Below are positions 18,920 to 27,730 of a stretch of DNA of 64,000 nt, piece by piece; position 1 is the first letter of the stretch; each line of letters begins with the position of its first letter. Position numbers and translations under genes: made by a program. The notes below the pieces were generated by a model, which was not told the origin of the DNA, did no database searches, and saw nothing but the letters and a program-made list of their open reading frames with translations. Location of the stretch: positions 18,703-82,702 of the forward strand of contig NZ_AXZL01000049.1 in assembly GCF_000485795.1 (NCBI RefSeq), given 5' to 3'. Source of the stretch: Shewanella decolorationis S12 (GTDB lineage Bacteria; Pseudomonadota; Gammaproteobacteria; Enterobacterales; Shewanellaceae).

Positions 18920-19399
18920 ATGAGCAATGTATTTACCCATATTAACGCCGACGGCAATGCCCATATGGTCGATGTGACCGAGAAAGCAGTGACCGAGCGC
19001 GAGGCCCGTGCCGAAGCCTTTATTGAGATGGCGAGCACGACACTCGAGATGATCATGAGCGGCAGCCACCATAAGGGCGATGTGTTTGCCACCGCGCGTA
19101 TCGCGGGGATCCAAGCGGCGAAAAAGACTTCAGATTTAATTCCGTTATGCCATCCGTTAATGCTAACCAAGGTCGAAGTCGAGCTCGAGGCTCAGCCTGA
19201 ACATAATCGCGTGCGCATCACTAGCCTGTGTAAATTGTCCGGCAAAACCGGTGTCGAAATGGAGGCGCTCACAGCGGCCTCTGTCGCAGCGTTGACGATT
19301 TACGACATGTGTAAAGCCGTGCAGAAAGACATGGTGATTTCACAGGTGCGCCTGCTCGAAAAACGCGGCGGCAAGTCGGGACACTTTAAAGCTGAATAA
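18920..19399 (+). CDS. moaC: Cyclic pyranopterin monophosphate synthase MoaC
   Basis: A 159-residue protein that rearranges 3',8-cyclo-GTP to cyclic pyranopterin monophosphate. Family signatures [41 protein letters not shown] and [23 protein letters not shown] are all intact, including the catalytic Lys of the last segment. ATG 18920 is preceded by AAAGGA. A 112-bp gap separates it from moaA, where E. coli would have moaB; nothing coding was seen there. Confidence 0.97.
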   Translation: MSNVFTHINADGNAHMVDVTEKAVTEREARAEAFIEMASTTLEMIMSGSHHKGDVFATARIAGIQAAKKTSDLIPLCHPLMLTKVEVELEAQPEHNRVRITSLCKLSGKTGVEMEALTAASVAALTIYDMCKAVQKDMVISQVRLLEKRGGKSGHFKAE

Positions 19400-19418
19400 C
19401 GTAAAGCGAGATAAGAAT

Positions 19419-19670
19419 ATGATTAACGTGTTGTTTTTTGCCCAAGTTCGTGAGCTTTTAGGAACTGCCCAACTGAGTGTTGAAGCGAGCGAGCAGACAC
19501 AAACCGCAGAAGGACTACGCGCAACACTGGCGGCCACCGACGATAAATGGGCCAAAGTGTTAGCCTCGGATAAATTACTGGTGGCGGTGAATCAAACCAT
19601 CAGCCAGTGGGATACCCGAGTGAGCGATGGTGATGAAGTCGCCTTCTTCCCGCCTGTGACAGGAGGTTGA
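19419..19670 (+). CDS. moaD: Molybdopterin synthase sulfur carrier subunit MoaD
   Basis: An 83-residue ubiquitin-like carrier ending in the obligatory PPVTGG. The terminal glycine is activated by MoeB and thiocarboxylated to donate sulfur to the MoaE active site. The beta-grasp start INVLFFAQVRELLG and the DEVAFFPPVTGG end are typical. It follows moaC by 19 nt, and its stop codon lies 1 nt before the moaE ATG, so the two subunits are probably translationally coupled. Confidence 0.95.
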   Translation: MINVLFFAQVRELLGTAQLSVEASEQTQTAEGLRATLAATDDKWAKVLASDKLLVAVNQTISQWDTRVSDGDEVAFFPPVTGG

Positions 19671-19671
19671 T

Positions 19672-20139
19672 ATGCGTTTACTGCCAAATGTGCGGGTGCA
19701 AACCGTCGATTTCAATGTGGCCGATGAGTACCACCAATTAGCCCAGGACAACAGCGATGGCGCCGTTGTCACCTTTGTCGGCAAGGTGCGCGACTTTAAC
19801 GATGGCTCAGTGGTGACGGACCTGACCTTAGAACACTATCCCGGTATGACGGAGCGTGTGCTCGAGCAAATCGTGGCCGAAGCGCGTGAGCGTTGGCCGC
19901 TCAATAAAGTAACAGTTATCCACCGTGTCGGTACTATGGCTTTGGGTGAGCAAATTGTGTTTATCGGCGTCACCAGTGCCCATCGTAAGGCGGCGTTTGC
20001 GGCCTGCGAATTCTTAATCGACTTCTTGAAAACCAAAGCCCCTTTCTGGAAATTAGAAGCCGGGGACAAGGGTAAGAATTGGGTCGAAGCCAAGGACGCC
20101 GATGAGCAAGCGGCGCAACTGTGGCAACACAAAGACTAA
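19672..20139 (+). CDS. moaE: Molybdopterin synthase catalytic subunit MoaE
   Basis: A 155-residue catalytic subunit of molybdopterin synthase. Typical segments are DGAVVTFVGKVRDFNDGSVV, LEHYPGMTE, VIHRVGTMALGEQIVFIGV, SAHRKAAFAACEFLIDFLKT, and KAPFWKLE with the catalytic Lys. With MoaD it introduces the dithiolene sulfurs into cPMP. GGAGG overlaps the moaD end, 7 nt upstream. The next gene, modA, starts 39 nt downstream. Confidence 0.96.
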   Translation: MRLLPNVRVQTVDFNVADEYHQLAQDNSDGAVVTFVGKVRDFNDGSVVTDLTLEHYPGMTERVLEQIVAEARERWPLNKVTVIHRVGTMALGEQIVFIGVTSAHRKAAFAACEFLIDFLKTKAPFWKLEAGDKGKNWVEAKDADEQAAQLWQHKD

Positions 20140-20178
20140 CGTAAGACTGAGCTAGCAGTAGGCGAGAGAGGTGAGTTT

Positions 20179-20982
20179 ATGCATGGTGTGACAGGGTTAG
20201 GCAAAATCTGGAGTCTAGTATTTGCTCTGGCATTGTCGTGCTGTGTTGCCTTGATGCCAGCCGTTAGCCGCGCCGAAACTATGCCTGCGATTGCGGCCGC
20301 CGCCAATATCAAGTTTGCCCTCGATGATATTATTAAAAACTTCAGCGCCGAAACCGGGCTCAAGGTGCGAGTCTCCTACGGCTCATCGGGTAATTTTGTG
20401 GCGCAAATTCAACATGGTGCGCCGTTTGAGCTGTTGCTCAGCGCCGATGAGCGTTATATCCATGAGCTGCAAAAAGCGGGCTTTACTCGAGATGCTGGGG
20501 TGCTATACGCGGTCGGTCGCCTAGCCTTAGTGGCTCCAAACAAGTCCCCCTTAACCCTAGATGCCGAGTTGAATGGCGTAAAAAGCTTGCTCGCTGCGGA
20601 CAAGTTGGAGCGCTTTGCGATTGCTAATCCTGAGCATGCGCCCTATGGCGAACGCGCCCGTGAACTGTTGCAAAAACTAGGCTTGTGGGACGGTCTACAA
20701 ACTAAGTTAATCCTAGGTGAAAATGCCTCCCAAGCGGCGCAATTTGCCGTGAGCGGTTCCACCCAAGGCGGTATTATTCCTTTATCCCTTGCCTTAGCGC
20801 CACAGTTTAAGGCCTTAGGTCAGGCCATTGCCTTGCCCGAAGCATTGCATGGTCCACTCAACCAACGCATGGCCTTGATGCCAAAAGCGGGCGCAACCGC
20901 AGAGCGTTTTTATCAATATCTTCAATCTGATGCCGCCAGAGCCGTATTCCTGCAATACGGATTTGGCCTACCCGCTCGGTAA
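20179..20982 (+). CDS. modA: Molybdate ABC transporter substrate-binding protein ModA
   Basis: A 267-residue periplasmic binding protein with a signal peptide (about residues 1-33, cleavage near SRA-ET). The N-terminal AAAANIKFALDDI and the molybdate-pocket segment SYGSSGNFVAQIQHGAPFELLLSADERY are typical of ModA. The gene starts 39 nt after moaE on the same strand and overlaps no terminator, so it is likely to share the moa transcript and the Moco riboswitch. GAGGTGA precedes ATG 20179. Confidence 0.93.
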   Translation: MHGVTGLGKIWSLVFALALSCCVALMPAVSRAETMPAIAAAANIKFALDDIIKNFSAETGLKVRVSYGSSGNFVAQIQHGAPFELLLSADERYIHELQKAGFTRDAGVLYAVGRLALVAPNKSPLTLDAELNGVKSLLAADKLERFAIANPEHAPYGERARELLQKLGLWDGLQTKLILGENASQAAQFAVSGSTQGGIIPLSLALAPQFKALGQAIALPEALHGPLNQRMALMPKAGATAERFYQYLQSDAARAVFLQYGFGLPAR

Positions 20983-20990
20983 GGCCAGAC

Positions 20991-21671
20991 ATGGATTGGC
21001 AGGCACTCTGGTTATCGGTCAAGCTCAGCAGCATCACGGTGTTGGTATTGATCCCGCTGGCGATTCTGGCGGGGCGAGCCTTAGCCTATCGTCAGTTTGT
21101 GGGTAAGTCTTGGGTTGAGGCCTTAATCATGGTGCCCTTAGTCTTGCCGCCGACTGTGATTGGCTATTACTTGCTGGTGGGGCTTGGCAGCCAAAGCTGG
21201 TTAGGGCAATGGTTAGAGCGTCTAACTGGGCAGCAATTAGTGTTTCATTTCTCAGGGTTAGTGCTGGCGTCCGTGCTGGTGAATATTCCCTTTGCGTTGC
21301 AACCGATACAACGCGCCTTTGAAGCGGTTCCCCACGATGTGCGCGATGCTGCGGCCTGTTGCGGTATGAGCAAACTTAAAATTCTGCTGAAAATAGAATT
21401 GCCTATGATCTGGCCAGGGGTATTGACCGCCTTAGTGCTGTGTTTCTCCCATGTACTCGGTGAATTTGGGGTCGTATTGATGATGGGCGGGAATATTGCC
21501 GGCGAGACCAAGACTATCTCGATTTCCATCTACGACAGTGTTCAGGCCTTCGATTTTGGCGCAGCTGGCACTATGTCATTGGTGCTGTTGTTATTTGCGA
21601 TTACCGCATTGGCTCTTACTACCAGTTTATCGCGGCGTTTAGGAGGTCAGGGTGGCGCAAATCATCGCTGA
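20991..21671 (+). CDS. modB: Molybdate ABC transporter permease ModB
   Basis: A 226-residue inner-membrane permease with five or six hydrophobic helices. The cytoplasmic EAA loop that contacts the ATPase is EAVPHDVRDAAACCGMSKLKI (partly shown, ending in KIELPMIWPG). Start ATG 20991 is 8 nt after the modA stop. Its last 20 nt overlap modC, indicating translational coupling. With ModA and ModC it imports molybdate. Confidence 0.94.
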   Translation: MDWQALWLSVKLSSITVLVLIPLAILAGRALAYRQFVGKSWVEALIMVPLVLPPTVIGYYLLVGLGSQSWLGQWLERLTGQQLVFHFSGLVLASVLVNIPFALQPIQRAFEAVPHDVRDAAACCGMSKLKILLKIELPMIWPGVLTALVLCFSHVLGEFGVVLMMGGNIAGETKTISISIYDSVQAFDFGAAGTMSLVLLLFAITALALTTSLSRRLGGQGGANHR

Positions 21672-22755
21672 TCTGCATTGCCAGATCCAAAACCATAAGC
21701 ATATTAAACTGAGCGCCGAATTTAGCTGTAAGGCGGGTGAGGTGCTAGCCGTCGTCGGGCCTTCGGGTGGCGGTAAGACAACGTTACTGCGGATGATCGC
21801 AGGACTGAATCATCCCGATGCGGGCAGCATTGTGTTTGGTGAAACGCCATGGTTCGACCATCAAAGTCGCACCGCACTGACACCGCAGCAGCGCCATATC
21901 GGCTATATGCCACAGCATTTTGGGCTTTTTCCTAATCTTACCGCGCTCGAGAACGTGGTCGCGGGGCTTGACCATATTCCCAAATCGGAGCGAGTTGCTA
22001 GGGCAAAAGATTGGCTAGAGCGGGTCAATCTGCATGGTTTACCCGATAGACTGCCGATGCACCTCTCTGGAGGCCAGCGGCAACGGGTTGCGCTTGCTCG
22101 CGCCCTTGCCCGCGAGCCGTCGGTGTTGTTACTCGATGAGCCGTTTTCAGCGGTGGATAGAGAAACCCGCGAGCGTTTATACCTCGAGCTTGCTCGCCTA
22201 AAAGAGCAACTGCTTTGCCCTGTGATTATGGTGACCCACGATTTAAACGAAGCGCTGCTGCTGGCCGATTCGATGATCTTGATTAGCCAAGGTCAGATGC
22301 TACAGCAGGGCGCGCCGTTTGAGGTGCTATCGCGGCCACGTAATGAGGCCGTTGCGCGGCAAATGGGTTTAAGAAATATTTTCGATGGCGAAGTGGTGTT
22401 CCAAGACCGCACTAAAGACATCACCTGGCTCAAATTTGGTAAGCAGCTGATCGCCAGTGATTTTGGCAAAGACCGTAGCGTTGGCAGTAAAGTGCGTTGG
22501 GTGATCCCGAATCAAGGTATCAGATTTAACGCTATCACCAATGGGCGTTTATGTCGCAGTTTTAATAAGTTAGATGTCACCATCGACTCCTTGCTGGTGA
22601 TGGGCGAGTCGGTGCGGGTGGTCTGTTATGCCACCGGGACTGAGTTGCAACTTAATACGGAAGTGTCACTTCATCTCGCGCAGAAGCTTGGCTTAACCAA
22701 GGGGATGCAAACCACAGTCGCGCTTAAATCAGAGCAAATTCATATTTTAGAGTAG
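21652..22755 (+). CDS. modC: Molybdate ABC transporter ATP-binding protein ModC
   Basis: A 367-residue ATPase with Walker A GPSGGGKTTLL, signature LSGGQRQRVALARAL and Walker B VLLLDEPFSAVD followed by the switch His (VTHDLNEAL). The C-terminal part (about residues 240-367) is the TOBE/regulatory domain that can sense molybdate. The start is GTG 21652, preceded by GGAGG, and overlaps modB by 20 nt. It is the last gene of the moa-mod run; no modE lies next to it. Confidence 0.95.
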   Translation: MAQIIADLHCQIQNHKHIKLSAEFSCKAGEVLAVVGPSGGGKTTLLRMIAGLNHPDAGSIVFGETPWFDHQSRTALTPQQRHIGYMPQHFGLFPNLTALENVVAGLDHIPKSERVARAKDWLERVNLHGLPDRLPMHLSGGQRQRVALARALAREPSVLLLDEPFSAVDRETRERLYLELARLKEQLLCPVIMVTHDLNEALLLADSMILISQGQMLQQGAPFEVLSRPRNEAVARQMGLRNIFDGEVVFQDRTKDITWLKFGKQLIASDFGKDRSVGSKVRWVIPNQGIRFNAITNGRLCRSFNKLDVTIDSLLVMGESVRVVCYATGTELQLNTEVSLHLAQKLGLTKGMQTTVALKSEQIHILE

Positions 22756-23081
22756 CTAAGTTTTTTCCCGCATTTGGCGAAATCTATTACCTATTAACGA
22801 ATAACTCAGCTTGATTTGCGAAGCTGCGTTGCCGTTAAATCCCTAGATGATCAAAGCTTAATCTTGTTTCCATCGGTGTTTCAGTAGGTATTAGGTAAAC
22901 TGAATACATTCGTCAGTGTTGGCCGAGCCTGAATCAATCGGATTGAGCAATCCACATGGGTGATGAACTAGGCGCCGTCATAGACAAACAGTGATAGAGA
23001 TTATGGTAGCTTTGGTACGCCATCGACATCTAACTGTTTGTCTCATAAGATACAAACTTAGCCGATTTTTATGGAGGAACC
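22756..23081. other. Intergenic region with a long nested inverted repeat
   Basis: The 326 bp before the PepSY gene. The right half holds AGACAAACAGT (22982-22992) and its perfect inverse ACTGTTTGTCT (23033-23043), with further nested pairs (GAT/ATC, ATGG/CCAT) inside, ending 38 bp before ATG 23082. No terminator for modC with a U-tract was seen in the left half. Confidence 0.65.
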
Positions 23082-23603
23082 ATGAGACTATGGTTGCTAG
23101 GATTCATGTTGGTATCTGGGATTGCCACTGCAGCCCAGAGCATGTATTCGATGCTTTCGAGCGGTGAATATCTGCCGCCGTTAAGCGTGATGCAGCAAAT
23201 TGAGAAGGATTTTCCTGGCGTGATTGCCGAGTTTGAAATGGAAATGCAGGAAGGGGAGTTGGTCTACCAGTTTGAGTTGATTAATCCACTGGCGAATGCG
23301 ATTACCCGTTTCGAATACCGGGCGAGAGATGGTAAGTTATTGAAACAAAAAGCGGGTAAAGTCACTGCCGACGATGTTGGCGAAGTGGAAGCCGCACGCC
23401 TTATCAGCACTAAGCATCAAACCTTCTCCGGCATTATCGCGATGGCGACTAAGGACCATAAGGCCTTTTTGACCGATGCGAAGTTAGATCATGACTTAGG
23501 TATCAGCTACTTAGAGTTAAAGTTGCTGGATGATACTGGTAAGTATAAATTGGCATTCGATATTGAAAATTTACGGCAACTACCTTTACTTAAGTGGGAT
23601 TAG
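23082..23603 (+). CDS. PepSY-domain exported protein
   Basis: A 173-residue protein with an N-terminal signal peptide (MRLWLLGFMLVSGIATAA). PepSY-like repeats follow: LSVMQQIEKDFPGVIAEFEME with a beta strand ELVYQFELIN, then VGEVEAARLISTKHQTFSG. In other bacteria genes of this kind next to two-component systems act as periplasmic accessory or sensor proteins (inference). AGGA lies before ATG 23082. It precedes the response-regulator and kinase genes by 47 nt and is probably co-transcribed. Confidence 0.8.
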   Translation: MRLWLLGFMLVSGIATAAQSMYSMLSSGEYLPPLSVMQQIEKDFPGVIAEFEMEMQEGELVYQFELINPLANAITRFEYRARDGKLLKQKAGKVTADDVGEVEAARLISTKHQTFSGIIAMATKDHKAFLTDAKLDHDLGISYLELKLLDDTGKYKLAFDIENLRQLPLLKWD

Positions 23604-23650
23604 AATACAGATATCGCCACTAAGTGAAGACAGGGGAGCGTAGTATAAAG

Positions 23651-24328
23651 ATGAAAATACTTTTAGTTGAAGATGATGCGACAACGATCGACTACATCGT
23701 CAAAGGATTTCTTGAGCAGGGGCATAATATTGAGACCGCCAGCGATGGTCATCAAGGCCTGCTGCAAGCCACCAGTGGTCAGTACGACCTCTTGATTCTC
23801 GATCGCATGTTGCCTCAACTCGATGGTTTGAAACTGCTGGCCGCCCTCAGAGCCACGGGTAACCAAACCCCAGTGCTTATCCTGTCTGCGTTGGCCCATG
23901 TGGATGAAAGGGTGAAAGGCCTGCGTGCGGGCGGCGATGATTACATGACTAAGCCCTTTGCCTTTTCGGAGCTGCTGGTGCGGGCCGAAAAACTGATGCA
24001 ACGGGGCCAATCCGTGCCAATTACCACAGATCTGGTAGTCGGTGGCTTAAAAATGGAGCTGCTTACCCGCAATGTGACCTTAGATGGGCACGATTTAATG
24101 CTGCAACCCAAAGAATTCCAACTGCTTAAGTATCTGATGGAACACGCCAATCAGGTGATTAGCCGCACGCTATTATTCGAAGCGGTGTGGGATTATCACT
24201 TCGATCCCCGCACCAATGTGATCGACGTGCATATCGCCAAGTTACGTCGCAAGTTTGAAGAGTTAGGCCACGGTGAATTGATTGAAACCGTAAGGGGAGC
24301 GGGTTATCGCTTACGCCAAAGGCATTAA
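23651..24328 (+). CDS. OmpR-family response regulator
   Basis: A 225-residue regulator. The receiver domain has the acidic pocket EDD (residues about 7-9), the phospho-Asp in LLILDRMLPQLDG and the conserved Lys in MTKPF. The C-terminal winged helix contains the recognition region FDPRTNVIDVHIAKLRRKF. ATG 23651 is chosen over the longer frame because GGGGAG lies upstream and the receiver begins MKILLVEDD. It is followed by a kinase whose reading frame overlaps its stop codon. Target genes and signal unknown; the PepSY gene is an obvious candidate target and autoregulation is plausible. Confidence 0.93.
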   Translation: MKILLVEDDATTIDYIVKGFLEQGHNIETASDGHQGLLQATSGQYDLLILDRMLPQLDGLKLLAALRATGNQTPVLILSALAHVDERVKGLRAGGDDYMTKPFAFSELLVRAEKLMQRGQSVPITTDLVVGGLKMELLTRNVTLDGHDLMLQPKEFQLLKYLMEHANQVISRTLLFEAVWDYHFDPRTNVIDVHIAKLRRKFEELGHGELIETVRGAGYRLRQRH

Positions 24329-25634
24329 GCCTTACCAAAGCAGCGCCTGGCGCATTACTATTATCTTCTCGACCTTAGTGACGGTGATCATAGGCGCTTT
24401 GCTGTTTGCCCTTTATCGGCAGCTCATTATCGAACAGCAGTACCAAGTGACTCAGTATCTCGAGTCGGAAACCCAACGCTATCAGCAGCTTGCGCTTACA
24501 GTTGATCGCCGCAGTTTTGCGGCGCAAATTCGTGCTGCCGATCCGCAGACGGCGCTTATCGCTTGGCGCAACAGTTATGACATGGTTGGTGCCTTAAGCT
24601 TTATGCCTGAAGGCATGCCCATGCTGCCACAAACACGGGATTTCCCGATTTTAACTGGCGGCCCTGATAAGCTGCATATCCTCACCGGCGGGTTAGTGAT
24701 GACCCGCTATGGCCCTGTGCTCATCGCGACCCGTACCGATAACTTAGCCACCTTGATCGATAAGTTTATCAGTGCGGCGGCCACGGCTGTGATGTTGACC
24801 ATAGTGTTAACCTTGGCGCTGGGCTATTTGTTTTCTAAGGCGATTTTGCGCCGCTTAGTGCAGTACAACCGCTTGAGTGAGCAAATTGAGCGGGGGCATT
24901 ACGACACCCGTCTGCCGCTCAGTTGGCGTCAGGACGAGTTCGATATGTTGGCGCTGCAGTTTAATAACGTGCTGGATATTCTTGAGAATAACCTGATGGC
25001 GGTGCGCGGGGTGACAGATAATATTGCCCACGATTTGCGTACGCCCTTATCTCATATTCGCATTGGTCTTGAGGAGTTGGCGGCCAAATCCCCCGATGAA
25101 ATCAGTGAAGGTTGCGCGATTTTGACCGAAGAACTCGACCACTGCCTTGCAACCTTCGATGCCATGCTCTCGCTGACACGCATTGAGGAAGGGCAGCAAA
25201 CCTTAGACTTGCAGGAGCTGAGTTTGGCGCAGCTATGTACCGATTTGTTGGACATGGCCGACGCGGTCGCCGAGTCGAATGAGCAAACCTTGAGTCTGTC
25301 GCTGTTATCGGATCATAAGATTCATGGTGACAAGTATTTGTTGTTCCAAGCCTTATATAACTTGGTCGACAATGCGATGAAGTACTCAGGCCAAGGCGCT
25401 CGCATCGATATTATTCAATCCGGCGCCCAAATTAAGATTTGCGATAACGGCCCTGGGATCCCCGATGACAGCAAAGAAAGAGTATTTGAACGTTTAGTTC
25501 GCCTCGACCCAAGCCGCCATTTGCAGGGCACGGGTTTAGGATTATCTATGGTCAAAGCGATTCTCTCGCGGCACAATGCGCAAATTACTCTTTCGGATAA
25601 TCATCCCGGCCTTGTAGTGACCATTCAGTTTTAG
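24324..25634 (+). CDS. Two-component sensor histidine kinase with atypical start
   Basis: An inner-membrane kinase with two membrane helices (about residues 10-30 and 150-175 counted from ATT 24324), a short periplasmic loop, a HAMP domain, the H-box NIAHDLRTPLSHIRIG and the ATP-binding boxes NLVDNAMKYS, DNGPGIPD and GTGLGLSM. The first GTG in frame (24378) would remove half of the first membrane helix. The upstream in-frame sequence KPYQSSAWRITIIFSTLVT is clearly part of the protein. No ATG, GTG or TTG occurs between the upstream stop (24291) and 24378. The best start is therefore ATT 24324, which overlaps the TAA stop of the response regulator. Start codon is inference; function as kinase partner of the 23651 regulator is strong. 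Confidence 0.85.
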   Translation: MKPYQSSAWRITIIFSTLVTVIIGALLFALYRQLIIEQQYQVTQYLESETQRYQQLALTVDRRSFAAQIRAADPQTALIAWRNSYDMVGALSFMPEGMPMLPQTRDFPILTGGPDKLHILTGGLVMTRYGPVLIATRTDNLATLIDKFISAAATAVMLTIVLTLALGYLFSKAILRRLVQYNRLSEQIERGHYDTRLPLSWRQDEFDMLALQFNNVLDILENNLMAVRGVTDNIAHDLRTPLSHIRIGLEELAAKSPDEISEGCAILTEELDHCLATFDAMLSLTRIEEGQQTLDLQELSLAQLCTDLLDMADAVAESNEQTLSLSLLSDHKIHGDKYLLFQALYNLVDNAMKYSGQGARIDIIQSGAQIKICDNGPGIPDDSKERVFERLVRLDPSRHLQGTGLGLSMVKAILSRHNAQITLSDNHPGLVVTIQF

Positions 25635-25666
25635 GCTAATATCCGCGTGACACTGTTGAGAACCCC

Positions 25667-26353
25667 ATGTACCGAATCATAGCCGATGAGGCTGATTTTC
25701 TTGTTATTTCTAAATCGCCGAATGTGCATTTTCACAGCCAAGATGGCACTGCGGGTGTCGTTGCGCAGCTGGAGCAGGATTTAGGGATAAAACTCTTTGC
25801 CGTGCATCGGCTCGATACGCCGACCTCTGGGCTGTTACTGTTAGCCAAACATCCTGCGGCGGCTCGGCAGTTGACTGAGCTTTTTAGCGCCCATAAAGTG
25901 CAGAAATACTATCTTGCGCTCGCCAAAGGCAAGCCGAAAAAGAAACAAGGCTGGGTGATTGGCGATATGGCCAAATCCCGCCGCAGTATGTTTAAGTTGC
26001 TTAGAACCAAAGAAAATCCCGCGATAACCCAATTTTTCTCCACCAGTGTTGGCGATGGGCTTAGGCTTTATTTACTCAAGCCCCTCTCGGGTAAAACCCA
26101 TCAGTTACGGGTTGCCCTCGCAAGCCTTGGTGTGCCGATTTTAGGTGATGCCCTCTATGGCTCAGATGTCGCCGACCGCTGTTATCTGCACGCCTATTGT
26201 CTACATTTCCGCTATCAATATGAGGATGGCAGTTGGCATGATTATGAGTATTTTGATATCCCGCAGCAGGGTGAGGTCTTTAGCATTGAGGGCGTGATAG
26301 AGGCGCTTAAGCAGTGGCAAGACCCCGAGTCATTAGACTGGCCAGAGCGTTAG
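25667..26353 (+). CDS. RluA-family pseudouridine synthase
   Basis: A 228-residue enzyme with the RluA catalytic motif AVHRLDTPTSGLLLLAKH, in which the Asp makes the nucleophilic attack. KPLSGKTHQLRVAL and LGDALYG are also conserved. It lacks an S4 domain and resembles the TIGR01621 subgroup (RluA-related, in Shewanella and Vibrio), for which the RNA substrate is not known. It follows the kinase gene by 32 nt. Its stop codon overlaps the convergent diguanylate cyclase gene by 4 bp. Confidence 0.88.
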   Translation: MYRIIADEADFLVISKSPNVHFHSQDGTAGVVAQLEQDLGIKLFAVHRLDTPTSGLLLLAKHPAAARQLTELFSAHKVQKYYLALAKGKPKKKQGWVIGDMAKSRRSMFKLLRTKENPAITQFFSTSVGDGLRLYLLKPLSGKTHQLRVALASLGVPILGDALYGSDVADRCYLHAYCLHFRYQYEDGSWHDYEYFDIPQQGEVFSIEGVIEALKQWQDPESLDWPER

Positions 26354-27531
26354 GCTTGTGGTGTTAGGGCTTGGCAGATCCTGTCTCTGCCCTCTGATTT
26401 AGCGCGATACATGGCATGGTCAGCTTCTATCAAGAGTTTGTCAGGCTGGCACCCTCGGTAAATCGTTGCATAACCAACACTCGCACAGAGTTGGACTTTT
26501 TGCTCCTGCCAACTAATAGGATTTTCCCTTAATACTCTATGTAGTTTATCGGCCACAATCCTTGCGGCGGGAGCGCTTGTTGCTGGAAGTAAAACCAAAA
26601 ACTCTTCTCCACCATGGCGGCATAGGACGTCATGCTGACGTAATACGGTACTAAACAATCTTGCTGCTGTGAGTAGTGCAAGGTCACCGACATCATGCCC
26701 ATATTGGTCATTAATTTGCTTGAAGTGATCGAGGTCGAGCAAAATCACGCTGTAAGGCTCATTATTTTTGTGCCAACGCTGGTGAATTGTCGTAAGCCTT
26801 TTTTGCATCGCACGTCGATTCCACAAGCCCGTAAGCTGATCCTTTTCGGCTAATATCCTGATTTTGCTAACAAGACGAGTCATTGCATTACCAATCATCA
26901 CAATATTTATGAGTAGGGCGAGGAAAACATAAAACCAAAGCACTGGCACGGCTTCTGCGGTGTACATGGCGATAAATATCTGGGCTTCATTAGGGGAAAA
27001 CAGTGCAATAAAAAACCTAATAATGAAGATGGCGACCATTGCGATTAATGGCATCACCATAGCTGCTGCGATCTTGTTACCCGTGTCTTTCCTAATCGCG
27101 CTGTAGTTGTCCCTTGTTAACATGACAAAAGACAGTGCTGCATTTGCTGAAAACAGCATGGCGAGTATAGGCTCCGAGTGATAGTTTGGCGGAACCATCA
27201 ACATGAGGGCAGCAGTAATCGCAAGTATTGTGAGGTCAAACCGAGTGCTGTGCTGCAATCGAAACAAGTATTGCGTCCCCCAACGCAGCATAATAAATCC
27301 AAGTAAAATTGTGATATCTGCGCAAAACCAATAGAGATAACTATTTGATTCTGTTCGTTGAGCGTTGAGTATTATGCCAATGAGAACACAAATATTGGCG
27401 AGGGAAAACCGCATACTGGCTAATGTGGCAATCTTTAATGGTTGGGCGATTAATCCCCACGCTACCGCTGCCGTACCTGTCAGCAGACAAATGAATTTAA
27501 TTAAGAGCAGTGCTTGGGGATCAAAGGCCAT
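26350..27531 (-). CDS. Membrane diguanylate cyclase
   Basis: A 393-residue protein. About six membrane helices occupy residues 5-215, followed by a GGDEF domain (about 228-390). The active loop is RHGGEEF and the I-site RQHD is correctly placed five residues before it, so feedback inhibition by c-di-GMP is expected, in contrast to the GGDEF protein at 10879. The membrane part has no clear periplasmic sensor domain. ATG 27531 starts MAFDPQALLLIKF. The gene is convergent with the pseudouridine synthase and monocistronic. Confidence 0.9.
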   Translation of the reverse strand: MAFDPQALLLIKFICLLTGTAAVAWGLIAQPLKIATLASMRFSLANICVLIGIILNAQRTESNSYLYWFCADITILLGFIMLRWGTQYLFRLQHSTRFDLTILAITAALMLMVPPNYHSEPILAMLFSANAALSFVMLTRDNYSAIRKDTGNKIAAAMVMPLIAMVAIFIIRFFIALFSPNEAQIFIAMYTAEAVPVLWFYVFLALLINIVMIGNAMTRLVSKIRILAEKDQLTGLWNRRAMQKRLTTIHQRWHKNNEPYSVILLDLDHFKQINDQYGHDVGDLALLTAARLFSTVLRQHDVLCRHGGEEFLVLLPATSAPAARIVADKLHRVLRENPISWQEQKVQLCASVGYATIYRGCQPDKLLIEADHAMYRAKSEGRDRICQALTPQA

Positions 27532-27730
27532 AGTGCGCGTTCAATTTTCCTTTAACTATAGATGGCTTTCTAAGTTTAGGTCGAAAAGTGCGTTATTTTG
27601 CAGTAGTTAAAGATGTATAAGTGCTTTAACCCAATCAAATATTGATGAAAAAGTTGCAAACATAGGGACTAACTGCGAAGTTAGCATCGTTAACTTGTTT
27701 AATCATTTGTGCATTAAAGGATGGCCAGCC

